From the NCBI GenBank assembly GCA_017397725.1, contig JAFQIA010000003.1:46816-110815 (forward strand): a stretch of 64,000 nucleotides of DNA, written 5' to 3'. The notes below the pieces were generated by a model. It made no database searches, had not been told where the DNA came from, and saw nothing but the letters and a program-made list of their open reading frames with translations. The first letter of the stretch is position 1. Every line of letters begins with the position of its first letter. The position numbers were made by a program, and so were the translations under genes. Below are positions 27,601 through 34,358 of this stretch, in pieces. Origin of the DNA: Clostridia bacterium. GTDB taxonomy: Bacteria; Bacillota; Clostridia; Monoglobales; Monoglobaceae.

Positions 27601-30600
27601 AAGTCGCCCTTCAGCACAATAGTATCAGGAGTCTCTTCCTTAATATATGCTGCTGACATCGCTGACACAACAGTGCCTTCTGCATCGATCCATTCTTTGA
27701 AGGTATAACCTACCCGATTCATATTTCCATCAACCGGAAGCGTAAATGCGGGATCTTCTACTGTGAAACTAGTCGTTGCAGTAAATCCAGTATTGAAGTA
27801 GCTGAATGCAGAACCGTCCGGATTTTGATACTCAATGGTGTAAGTTTTTGCCTCAAAGTCCGGAGCAAATACGATTTCATCCGGTGTACTGTTGGTAATA
27901 TCCGCCTCGGTAATCTGTGTTTCCGAATTGCCGTTGGTATCCAACCAACCATTGAAGTTGTAACCAACCCGTTTTACCTGTGTCGGCAAGGTATAGGGTA
28001 GGGTGTCAATGGTAAAGGTTTGCGGTGTATAGTTTTCAATATACTGCTCTGCACCGCTAAAGGTCACAGTATAGGTTTTGGTTTCATACTCTGCAGTGAG
28101 TACAATGGGTGACGAAGTTGATGCAGTGATGTAGCTTGCATCAATCTGGGTCAGGACATTGCCATTGGCATCCTTCCACGCAATCAGCGTCTTACCCTTT
28201 CTCTGTACCTGAGATACGGTCGGCAATACATAGGCAGAACCATCCATCGTGTAAGTTCTTTCTGTGGTAAAGTTCTGAATATATTGCTCATCACTACCAA
28301 AGGAAATGGTGTAAGTTTTCGGTGTGAAGTCTGCCGCCACGGTGATGGTAAGTGGTGTATCCACCGTAATATCACTTGCCGTAATCTGGGTAACCGCAGT
28401 ACCGTTATAACTCCATCCATTAAAGTCGTAACCCACACGGCTTACCTGTGCCGTTGTCGGCAAGGTATAGGGCAGGGTATTGATGGTGAAGGTTCTTCCG
28501 CTGGGGAAGTTCTGAATATACTGCTCATCACTACCAAAGGAAATGGTATAGGTTTTCTCGGTAAAACTCGGTACCAACGCAAGCGTGAGCGGGGTATCTA
28601 CCGTGATATCGCTTGCAGTAATCTGAGTAACAGCGTTTCCGTTATAGCTCCATCCGCCAAAGTCGTAACCTGCCCTCTGTACCTGTTCCACTGTCGGCAA
28701 AGTATAAGGCAAGTTTTCAATGGTGAAAGTTCTCTCGGTGGTAAAGTTCTGGATATACTGCTCTGCTTCACCAAAGGAAACGGTATAAGTTTTCGGTGTG
28801 AAGTCTGCCGTCACGGTGATGGTAAGTGGAGTATCTACCGTAATATCACTTGCAGTAATCTGAGTAACAGCAGTACCGTTATAGCTCCATCCATTAAAGT
28901 CATAACCCACACGGCTTACCTGTGCCGCTGTCGGCAAGGTATAGGGCAAGCTGTTGATGGTGAAGGTTCTTCCGCTGGGGAAGTTCTGGATATACTGCTC
29001 ATCACTACCAAAGGAAACGGTGTAAGTCTTCTCCGTAAAGCTCGGTGCCAACGTAAGCGTGAGCGGGGTATCTACCGTAATATGGCTGGCAGTAATCTGA
29101 GTAACTGCACTTCCGTTATAACTCCATCCGGTAAAGTCATAACCCACACGGCTTACCTGTGCCGCTGTCGGCAAAGTATAAGGCAATGTATTGATGGTGA
29201 AAGTTCTTCCGCTGGGGAAGTTCTGGATATACTGCTCTGCTTCACCAAAGGAGATGGTATAAGTTTTCTCCGTAAAGCTGGGTACCAACTGAATGGTCAA
29301 CGGAGTGTCTACCGCAATATCACTTGCCGTAATCTGAGTAACAGCATTTCCGTTTAAGGTCCATCCGGTAAAGTCGTAACCCACACGGCTTACCTGTGCC
29401 GCTGTGGGCAAGGTATAGGGCAGGCTGTTGATGGTGAAGGTTCTTCCACTGGGGAAATTCTGGATATACTGCTCTGCTTCACCAAAGGAGATGGTATAGG
29501 TTTTCAGGCTAAACTGTGCCGTTACCGTAATATTTCCGGCAGGAGTATAATTTTCGTCAACCAGAACTCCACTACCATCTTTCCAGCCATCAAAGGTATA
29601 ACCTACACGTTGGGGGTCCGGATGAGGCATATTGGCTGCGCCAACAGATTGCCCCCGTACTACCGGCACTGGTATGGGGTAACCGGGCAAACTATTGCCG
29701 TTTGCATCCTTGGCATCAAAGGTGATGGTCCAAGTGGGTGCCGGTTCCATAACCAGAGTCAAAGTCAACTGTCTGTCATTGTTATCTCCATCTGCGGTCG
29801 GCGGAATATGTTTCGCCTGAAGTTCTGTAATCGGCGCTGTGGAGTCGTTACCGTCATCATCCCAACCTACAAACACCATTCCCTGAGGCAGAGTCATTGC
29901 TGCACTGCCAGGAAGTCTATGCTGTTGATCGGTATAGTTTTCAATGGTATAGTTCGTCGGCTGCGAACCATCCAAAGTCACGGTGTTCGGATAAACATAG
30001 TGAATATTGTAAGAAGCAGGGGTAAAGGTCACTCCAAGATTGATGGTTGCAGGAGTATCTGCCGTAATATTGCCTGCGGCAATCTGGGTAACAGATGCTC
30101 CATTTAAGGTCCATCCCCCAAAGTCATAGCCTGTACGGTTCATCTGTTCTGCAGTCGGCAGTACATAAACCGGGCCGTCCATGGTGTAAGTTCTGTTTGT
30201 GGTAAAATTCTGAACATACTGCTCTGCACTGCCAAAGGAGATGGTGTAAGTTTTCGGGGTGAACGCTGCCGTCACGGTAATGGTCAAAGGCGTGTCTACC
30301 GTAATATCACCTGCAGCAATCTGGGTAACAGCATTTCCATTGAGGGTCCATCCGTTAAAGTCATAACCCACGCGGCTTACCTGTGCCGATGTAGGCAAAG
30401 TATAAGGCAAAGTAGTGACGGTGAAGGTTCTTCCGCTGGGAAAGTTCTGGATATACTGCTCTGCAGTTCCAAAGTCCACAGTATAAGTGTTTTCACTAAA
30501 GCTCGGTACCAATTCAATGGTCAAAGGAGTATCTACCGCAATGTTGCTTGCCGCAATCTGGGTCATCGGAGTTCCGTTCCAGGTCCATCCGGTAAAGGTG

Positions 30601-32462
30601 TAACCTGCTCTCTTCACCTGTGCCGCAGTAGGCAATACATAGGCAGAATCTTCCACTGTGAAATCTCTATCGCCGGTAAAGTTCTCAATCTGATACAAAC
30701 TACCTGCATCCTTAAAGGAGATGGTATAGGTATTCAGACTGAACTTTGCGGTTACCGTCATATCCTGTGTGGGAACAGTTGCCGCTGTAATAGGATTGCC
30801 GCTTCCGTCTTCCCAACGAACAAAGCCATAACCCACAATCTGCGGATCCGGATGGGGCAGGTTGCCTGCTCCGATGGGCTGACCTTGTTCTACCTGTGGG
30901 GTCTTGGGATAACCCGGCAAACTGTTGCCGCCCTGATCCTTTGCAACAAAGGTGATGGTCCAGGTAGGTACCGGTTTGGTTACCAAAGTCAAGGTCAACT
31001 GGGTATCGTTGTTATCCCCGTCCGCATTCGGCGGAATGTGACTTGCCTGAAGTGCAGTAATCGGGGCGGTGGCATCGTTGCCATCATCATCCCAACCAAC
31101 AAATACTTCTCCCTGAGGCAGAGTCATTTCTGCACCACCGGGGAGGGCATGCTGCGGGTCGGTATAGTTTTCAATGGTATAGTTAGGCGGCTGCGAACCA
31201 TCCAAAGTTACGGTGTTCGGGTAAACATAGTGAATGGTATAAGTGACAGGATTAAACTTTGCTACGGCATTAATCGGGCCGTTCACAATCGTTGCACCGG
31301 TAATCTGTGTTGTTCCGTCGAACCAACCAAGGAAGCTGTCATAGCCAACGCCGGGAGTAGGATCGGCAGGCATATTTGCAGCACCAATGGGTTGACCGGG
31401 GGTAACACTGATAGGGCTTCCTACCAAAGTGCCATCGGGCAATTTGAAGCTTACGCTATAAGAAGTAGGGCCGGGGCCGGGGCCAACACCGCCGCCACCG
31501 CCACCACCGCTACCGGTGCCTATAAAGATTGCGTTGGTGTGTTCGACCAATCCGTTAAATACAACCTCGGAACGATAGTTCTTGAATATGGTATCGCCGT
31601 TGGGGTTGTTGACGACAACGCGATTGCTGACAGAAGACCCTTTCAAAATGTTTGTACCGGCTCTTGCAAGCAAACGACCGTTCACAACAACACCGTCCAT
31701 ACGGAAGACGCCTGTTCCAACCCCGTCACCAATAACCAAGTCACCGTTAACCACAAGGTTTTTCAAGACAACTCTTTCGGTGCGTACAACAACAATACCA
31801 TCCATAGACTCCTCATAAGTACCGGATTTGGTAATGTATGTACGAATCGCATTGTGCATCAGTTGCGCAAATTCTTCACGGGTGATATTTGCCTGAGGGT
31901 TGGCATAGCCACGCTCATCACCGTTGACATAGCCTCTCTCTGTGAGGGCAATTACATACGGCTTTGCCCAGGAAGAAACCGCACTTGCATCATGGAACTT
32001 ATTCAGCGCCTCTGCATTGTCACTGGAAAGCACCAACACTCTTGCAAGGATGGTGAATACTTCTTCTCTGGTGATGGAGGCATCCGGATTCATCTCGGTT
32101 GCGCTCACACCATTGACCGCACCCATCTGAACAGCCTTGGCAATGCTGTCATAGTACCACGCATCAGCTGCCACATCCGTATAGGCAGAAATATCCGCCA
32201 CCGTCTTTGCGCCAAATGCGCGGGTAATGATTGCCGTCATTTCCGCTCTGGTCAGATTATCCTCCGGTCGAATGGTATTATCCTCATAACCATTCAACAA
32301 ACCGTTGTCTACTGCTGCAGTCATAGCAGCTCTGGACCAACCGTTTGGAAAGTCTGTAAATCTCAATGCCGGATCTGCAAAGACCGTAGGCATCATAGAC
32401 AACAGCATAGCGATAGCCACTAAAAGCCCCGCTGCCCGTTTCAAAATTGCCTTCATTTTCAT
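21696..32462 (-). CDS. Giant SLH-anchored repeat protein (3588 residues), adhesin-like
   Basis: An exported surface protein of about 390 kDa. Order: signal peptide (residues 4-30); three SLH domains (about 34-215); a beta-helix-like ladder (VVLKNLVVNGDLVIGDG); a glycine linker (G7); then about 25 InlB/Flg_new-type beta-grasp repeats (about 330-2400), including three arrays with an exact 79-residue period (core EQYIQNF ... VGYDFNGW ... ITVDTPLTI). About 1100 residues of mostly helical, cysteine-poor sequence with no recognised family complete it. The start is ATG 32462 (AGGAG seven bases upstream); ATGs at 32468 and 32456 are possible. It is the second gene of a three-gene operon with a consensus promoter. 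Adhesion or spacer function is inferred from architecture. Confidence 0.88.
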   Translation of the reverse strand: MKMKAILKRAAGLLVAIAMLLSMMPTVFADPALRFTDFPNGWSRAAMTAAVDNGLLNGYEDNTIRPEDNLTRAEMTAIITRAFGAKTVADISAYTDVAADAWYYDSIAKAVQMGAVNGVSATEMNPDASITREEVFTILARVLVLSSDNAEALNKFHDASAVSSWAKPYVIALTERGYVNGDERGYANPQANITREEFAQLMHNAIRTYITKSGTYEESMDGIVVVRTERVVLKNLVVNGDLVIGDGVGTGVFRMDGVVVNGRLLARAGTNILKGSSVSNRVVVNNPNGDTIFKNYRSEVVFNGLVEHTNAIFIGTGSGGGGGGGVGPGPGPTSYSVSFKLPDGTLVGSPISVTPGQPIGAANMPADPTPGVGYDSFLGWFDGTTQITGATIVNGPINAVAKFNPVTYTIHYVYPNTVTLDGSQPPNYTIENYTDPQHALPGGAEMTLPQGEVFVGWDDDGNDATAPITALQASHIPPNADGDNNDTQLTLTLVTKPVPTWTITFVAKDQGGNSLPGYPKTPQVEQGQPIGAGNLPHPDPQIVGYGFVRWEDGSGNPITAATVPTQDMTVTAKFSLNTYTISFKDAGSLYQIENFTGDRDFTVEDSAYVLPTAAQVKRAGYTFTGWTWNGTPMTQIAASNIAVDTPLTIELVPSFSENTYTVDFGTAEQYIQNFPSGRTFTVTTLPYTLPTSAQVSRVGYDFNGWTLNGNAVTQIAAGDITVDTPLTITVTAAFTPKTYTISFGSAEQYVQNFTTNRTYTMDGPVYVLPTAEQMNRTGYDFGGWTLNGASVTQIAAGNITADTPATINLGVTFTPASYNIHYVYPNTVTLDGSQPTNYTIENYTDQQHRLPGSAAMTLPQGMVFVGWDDDGNDSTAPITELQAKHIPPTADGDNNDRQLTLTLVMEPAPTWTITFDAKDANGNSLPGYPIPVPVVRGQSVGAANMPHPDPQRVGYTFDGWKDGSGVLVDENYTPAGNITVTAQFSLKTYTISFGEAEQYIQNFPSGRTFTINSLPYTLPTAAQVSRVGYDFTGWTLNGNAVTQITASDIAVDTPLTIQLVPSFTEKTYTISFGEAEQYIQNFPSGRTFTINTLPYTLPTAAQVSRVGYDFTGWSYNGSAVTQITASHITVDTPLTLTLAPSFTEKTYTVSFGSDEQYIQNFPSGRTFTINSLPYTLPTAAQVSRVGYDFNGWSYNGTAVTQITASDITVDTPLTITVTADFTPKTYTVSFGEAEQYIQNFTTERTFTIENLPYTLPTVEQVQRAGYDFGGWSYNGNAVTQITASDITVDTPLTLALVPSFTEKTYTISFGSDEQYIQNFPSGRTFTINTLPYTLPTTAQVSRVGYDFNGWSYNGTAVTQITASDITVDTPLTITVAADFTPKTYTISFGSDEQYIQNFTTERTYTMDGSAYVLPTVSQVQRKGKTLIAWKDANGNVLTQIDASYITASTSSPIVLTAEYETKTYTVTFSGAEQYIENYTPQTFTIDTLPYTLPTQVKRVGYNFNGWLDTNGNSETQITEADITNSTPDEIVFAPDFEAKTYTIEYQNPDGSAFSYFNTGFTATTSFTVEDPAFTLPVDGNMNRVGYTFKEWIDAEGTVVSAMSAAYIKEETPDTIVLKGDFDLKPYTIRYLDENGTNLDFALFLNGYMPKTTFDVTQPDYTLATETEIGRAGYKFEGWKDADGNDISVISAATFTKETPQVIEVTADFTLKEYIFQYQDADGNTVTSFVPAQGQVVKDTFTVIEPDYILPPAKRKGYTFKGWTIDTASTYRRMARAAVASINYVTEFTKDDITLATPDIITFVADFEINTYTLNYKNATFKQGIANSVTYTIDTYQGVVFPREEDLIVPDDKLFTGWYDGAAATANKVTALNEDDHITETPETPIDIYAHFDNVYTITFAVKDAATGNVTTYATKRVVGNHSLANDVLADTMPGALSEIGYQFTEWQYNGTAFTENTVVTDAMGNITVTATRSLKRYTISFGSTEQYIQNFTSDREFTVEDADYVLPTAEQVKKAGYTFTGWTLNGNAVTKISASDITASTPDTIVLTASFSLNTYTIDFGTAEQYIQNFTDDRTFTVEDADYVLPIAEQVKKAGYTFTGWTYDGNAVTKITASDITVDTPLTITLTADFSLNTYTIDFGEAEQYIQNFTNDRTFTVEDVDYVLPIAEQVQRAGYTFIEWTYNGTPVTKITASDITVDTPLTIVLTADFSLNTYTIDFGEAEQYIQNFTDDRTFTVEDADYVLPTEEQVKNAGYRFTGWTLNGNAITKITASDITVDTPDTIVLTAGFEMITYTIEYVGEGTDFTFKSGYQAPRSYDVTNYTTIVLPKEENVVLPDSKSFLGWMDGTSAITALTVAHLTAYPDTTLELSLNDETLFKVTFFEGYNQTYQVGDSLYVPALNAGLGDSIPTIPAYIQRRGYIKGPDDDNRADIAITSLYPNREIHTIRPTYWYEVTKEVDDGNGGTKLVTSLESFTEKTPIIADTNVYILYQKINWNIKIGSGANEELSISTSYKSAGTADDAYMTDKDTRIMDAAKDFALSGRNQFELAMENGWLPSQFDTAQEKLFGKLESMDILDSNKMIKILDIPIPISTLVKREKADDMVKQYIRDAITNPDKLDSLLDSMDIQAFIDQIGTDDLLAMLSNAQIANALTDINNRETIVSFIMDDLKAENPTLLTPLKNYILGNPTALNELAVRLKTQLSADTPAGASLRRMVLTSTELEGVLKQDAVKVSVIDKITGLDADDAILDILLNNEQVRHDLLDEAVKDDDFVSAMAKAQQFKDYAGSMLRQDLDVKAAVLDALDTDLLSELRGNTSFKAQFEMGAVLRTELENTIGLNTYVSDIDDLIEYLFGKPSTKTYTFINGEDVFRTIYDGEQGAGSYDALTDDEKNQWKTEAYDELAFDLTLKQDLIDELENQFVSYFADILDALATGAAISDVDMMDLIDTEIKNYIRAYVNDPLSLSVNVKNAIEDALVSYICDLLHQDDATITDANLRNIRRLILEKAYKNDQITSFIREFVKTDSHAETLIDHAYDVLDHDFVEIVHNMAEDSPEYATVEGLLKSISANIDATALTNIIASNGENTAVIDLVKDYVKDPTYATKIQGYVGGFLETDVDEAFVAEYRADIINALKNVDISSMIDKDMIKKHINELPTKDEKIAFADKIYNALANSSDYETLMDSLFGKKTFAITKSNLPLVQAISNAIGELEYDKVMAETSNAMLNKVIDVMGDAFLKDYFNATRDSYAEGLDAVIETVKNGSEGTIEHYTTSLTLSVNLIGDILRPLYDKAQVEVDEKLRKLPIRYDQNQYAQYLVQHDMLSKIFSGDGVETEEHSGYGIKEILDYYDYIWELFVVADDAICWYGDDNNVTQEEFDSIYDAAFGKVQLVQDKINSILEAYHESGEMPDKIKAVFDRVQQLNSVITRFDPQIQAMLDKYLSSSATQAGVAMGESEKIRTFVDWMFGQEDPVFTIDSLYDIFYRFDAKMQEGLQKLIDSGKLRAAIDKFEETSFGSLLKGKGTIGNVAEKIDAIKNGEKVTESLNSIYELMEIVAATGIDAFRVDTGVITDKDVYRFSVGPITFTMTRKYE
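25560..26510 (-). repeat. 237-bp tandem repeat array III in the giant SLH gene (4 units)
   Basis: The marker encoding YIQNF recurs at 25781, 26018, 26255 and 26492, exactly 237 bp (79 codons) apart. Units are highly similar at the DNA level, indicating recent duplication or homogenisation. Confidence 0.85.
28000..29510 (-). repeat. 237-bp tandem repeat array II in the giant SLH gene (7 units)
   Basis: The YIQNF marker recurs at 28031, 28271, 28508, 28745, 28982, 29219 and 29456. Spacing is 237 bp except the last step at the low-coordinate end (240 bp, one extra codon). Confidence 0.88.
29513..31260 (-). repeat. Segmental duplication (1230-bp offset) including repeat array I
   Basis: Two copies of a cassette (IHYVYPNTVTLDGSQP ... 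VFVGWDDDGND ... WTITF) lie 1230 bp apart; for example the marker encoding YTIENY is at 31171 and 29941. The offset equals 410 codons. Between the two cassettes are three 79-residue units (markers at 30443 and 30206 plus one earlier). Confidence 0.8.
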
Positions 32463-32507
32463 TTCCATACTCCTTTATTCACTCGAACTTTTATTTTATA
32501 TCATCCA

Positions 32508-33236
32508 TCAATCCATATAACGATTGATAAAATATGCTTTTTTGAGCCGTTTCTCATTTAAGTACGCCGTCTTGATTTCATCCGCAATGGACTCGCTCTT
32601 TCCGGCTGCTTTTAATTCTTTCCGAATTTCATCAATCAGTCCTTCGACCACACGGTCACATTCTGTCTCCCAAGCGGAAACCTCCGGCATATAAGCTTTG
32701 AGCATCTTGCTTTTTGCCGTCTTGCGCTCCTCCTTGGAAAGGCTGATGTATTCCTCTCTGGCACGAGCCTCTACCTCGTCAAGGCGATTTAAGTATTCGT
32801 TCTTTTGGATGTAAAGCTTTGCAATCGCCGCGGAGATCCGTTCCTCTGCAATTTCCTCCTGGGTTGGCTCTTTGGGTTTTTCAGTTTGGGTCGGGGTATT
32901 GATATTCCCTGAAGATGCTTGCGGTGGTTCCTCTTCAACAGGAGTCTGCGGTTTTCCTGTCAGGATTTCAATGACTTCTTCCTCTGACAGATTCCCCTCG
33001 TTTAACGCTTGGGCTTCCTCAGGGGTTAAATCTCGCACCGTAATATTTTCTTCTTCCTGCAGCAATGCCTCTAAGGTTTCTTTATTCCCCTCCAGTTGTT
33101 TTTCCACTTCTTCCTGAGAATATCGAACTGCATCCGTAATCGCGCCAATGCTGTTCCATTGCTGATATACAAACAAAGCGAGTGCCGCCAAGACGACCGC
33201 TATGATACTCATCCATATGATATTTTTCTTTTTCAT
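32508..33236 (-). CDS. Membrane-anchored coiled-coil protein leading the SLH operon
   Basis: A 242-residue protein with one N-terminal membrane anchor (NIIWMSIIAVVLAALALFVY, about residues 4-23, no cleavage motif). A predicted extracytoplasmic glutamate-rich coiled coil, a proline/threonine/glutamine linker (about 95-125), and a second Lys/Glu-rich helical domain (130-240) follow. No family was recognised. The start is ATG 33236, with GGAGGTG four bases away. It is the first gene after a consensus promoter and is 45 bp before the giant SLH gene, so the three products are co-expressed. It could tether, space or help export the SLH proteins; that is inference from position. Confidence 0.75.
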   Translation of the reverse strand: MKKKNIIWMSIIAVVLAALALFVYQQWNSIGAITDAVRYSQEEVEKQLEGNKETLEALLQEEENITVRDLTPEEAQALNEGNLSEEEVIEILTGKPQTPVEEEPPQASSGNINTPTQTEKPKEPTQEEIAEERISAAIAKLYIQKNEYLNRLDEVEARAREEYISLSKEERKTAKSKMLKAYMPEVSAWETECDRVVEGLIDEIRKELKAAGKSESIADEIKTAYLNEKRLKKAYFINRYMD

Positions 33237-33282
33237 GTGCACCTCCAAAATTCCGTAAAATGAAGATAGCTATACGTCTTAT

Positions 33283-33311
33283 ATTATACCTCTATCCGGC
33301 AAATATGTCAA
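33283..33311 (-). promoter_or_regulatory. Consensus sigma-A promoter of the SLH surface operon
   Basis: TTGACA (33306-33311), a 17-bp spacer and TATAAT (33283-33288) on the minus strand: a perfect consensus match, 46 bp upstream of the first start codon. Strong constitutive transcription is expected. Confidence 0.9.
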
Positions 33312-33390
33312 GCAATTTCTAAGGGAAGAATCTGGCTATTTCGTCAAATATCCAAGGCAATTTCTGTGCAATTTGTAACGCCTGTTTTCG

Positions 33391-33422
33391 ACAAAAAACA
33401 GGAGGGATTAACCCTCCTGTTT
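33391..33422 (-). terminator. Terminator overlapping the AraC stop codon
   Basis: An 11-bp perfect stem (33396-33406 with 33412-33422) whose loop contains the stop codon of the AraC gene, followed by six T on the minus strand. Confidence 0.85.
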
Positions 33423-34241
33423 CTTCATTATTTGTCTTTTGTAAGCAAGGGGTTGCATACCCGTCTTTGCCTTAAACTGTTTGGAGAAATACGCCGCATC
33501 CACAAACCCCAGTTGCTCCGCAATTTCCTTAACCGTCATCATATCGTATTCCAGATAGGTTTTTGCCTTTTCTATTTTGCTCCTTAGCCGGTATTCCATA
33601 GGGGAAAGTCCCGAATACTCCTTGAACAGCCGCCGGAAATATCCCTCGCTCACATTGCAGAGTGCCGCAATCTCCGCAATGCTCAATTCCTCATCGGTGT
33701 ACTCCTCCATATGCAGAATTCCTTTGGCAATCAAGTGGTAGTTTTTCAAGTTTTGGGTTTTGCGCACCATGCTCAGGTTGGAAAGAATCTCATACATTCC
33801 CGCCTTCATTTTGCTGTAACAAACCACTGCCGCTTCGCTATACTGATTGATTTTGGAAAAAAGCAGTTTATAATTCACCCTGTCCTCCGGACAAAACCGC
33901 AAAATTTCATTCGACAAAACAAAGGGTTCGCCCTCCTCGTCATATAGAAAAAAGTTCACTCCTACGGTGTTGGAGGTTTCGGTTTCAAAATCATAAAAGC
34001 GCACCCGATATTCACAGCCAATGGGATTATAGACCATATCCCCGCTCTCGGCGTACAGCTTTTCTCCGTTTTTCAGGGTATATTCCGCTTTACATCCATC
34101 CAGATACAAAAGCATATTTCTTTCCTTTGGGGCATGGATACAACTGAACCAATCCTGACCCCGCCAGTATTGTTTCAGTCCATTGAGTACATTCATCGAA
34201 TAATTATAATTATAAAGCTGGTCAATGGGGATCACTTTCAT
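33408..34241 (-). CDS. AraC-family transcriptional regulator
   Basis: A 277-residue regulator. The N-terminal half is a cupin-like sensor (ERNMLLYLDGCKAEYTL, GDMVYNPIGCEYRVRF). The C-terminal 100 residues carry two helix-turn-helix motifs (LSIAEIAALCNVSEGYFRRLFKEY and MTVKEIAEQLGFVDAAYFSKQFK) ending in the family signature PLAYKRQ. Start ATG 34241 has AAGGAGG upstream. It has its own perfect promoter (TTGACA-17-TATAAT) and terminator, so it is monocistronic. The target is unknown: the downstream SLH operon has a separate constitutive-type promoter, and no sugar genes are adjacent. Confidence 0.9.
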   Translation of the reverse strand: MKVIPIDQLYNYNYSMNVLNGLKQYWRGQDWFSCIHAPKERNMLLYLDGCKAEYTLKNGEKLYAESGDMVYNPIGCEYRVRFYDFETETSNTVGVNFFLYDEEGEPFVLSNEILRFCPEDRVNYKLLFSKINQYSEAAVVCYSKMKAGMYEILSNLSMVRKTQNLKNYHLIAKGILHMEEYTDEELSIAEIAALCNVSEGYFRRLFKEYSGLSPMEYRLRSKIEKAKTYLEYDMMTVKEIAEQLGFVDAAYFSKQFKAKTGMQPLAYKRQIMKKQEG

Positions 34242-34269
34242 CCTTTTTCCTCCTTTTCCTGAGGATTTT

Positions 34270-34298
34270 ATTATATCCCCGATCAAAAAGCTTGTCAA
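34270..34298 (-). promoter_or_regulatory. Consensus sigma-A promoter of the AraC gene at 33408
   Basis: TTGACA (34293-34298), a 17-bp spacer and TATAAT (34270-34275) on the minus strand, unusually strong for a regulator gene. Confidence 0.85.
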
Positions 34299-34316
34299 CC
34301 AAAAGAATCGAAATGT

Positions 34317-34351
34317 TATAAAAATCCCGCAACAAAATTTGTTACGGGATT
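34317..34351 (-). terminator. Terminator of the EF-G paralogue gene
   Basis: A roughly 14-bp stem (34323-34336 with 34338-34351, one mismatch) with T5 on the minus strand, just after the EF-G stop codon. Confidence 0.7.
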
Positions 34352-34358
34352 CCTTTTA

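Noticed and set aside
25560..29510. Possible CRISPR array
   Set aside because: The repeats are 237 bp, in frame and coding, with no short palindromic repeat/spacer pattern and no cas genes nearby.
30852..32423. Several long plus-strand frames (e.g. 523 codons) across the giant SLH gene
   Set aside because: They repeat with the 237-bp units and lie opposite a clear SLH/InlB-repeat protein, so they are shadows.
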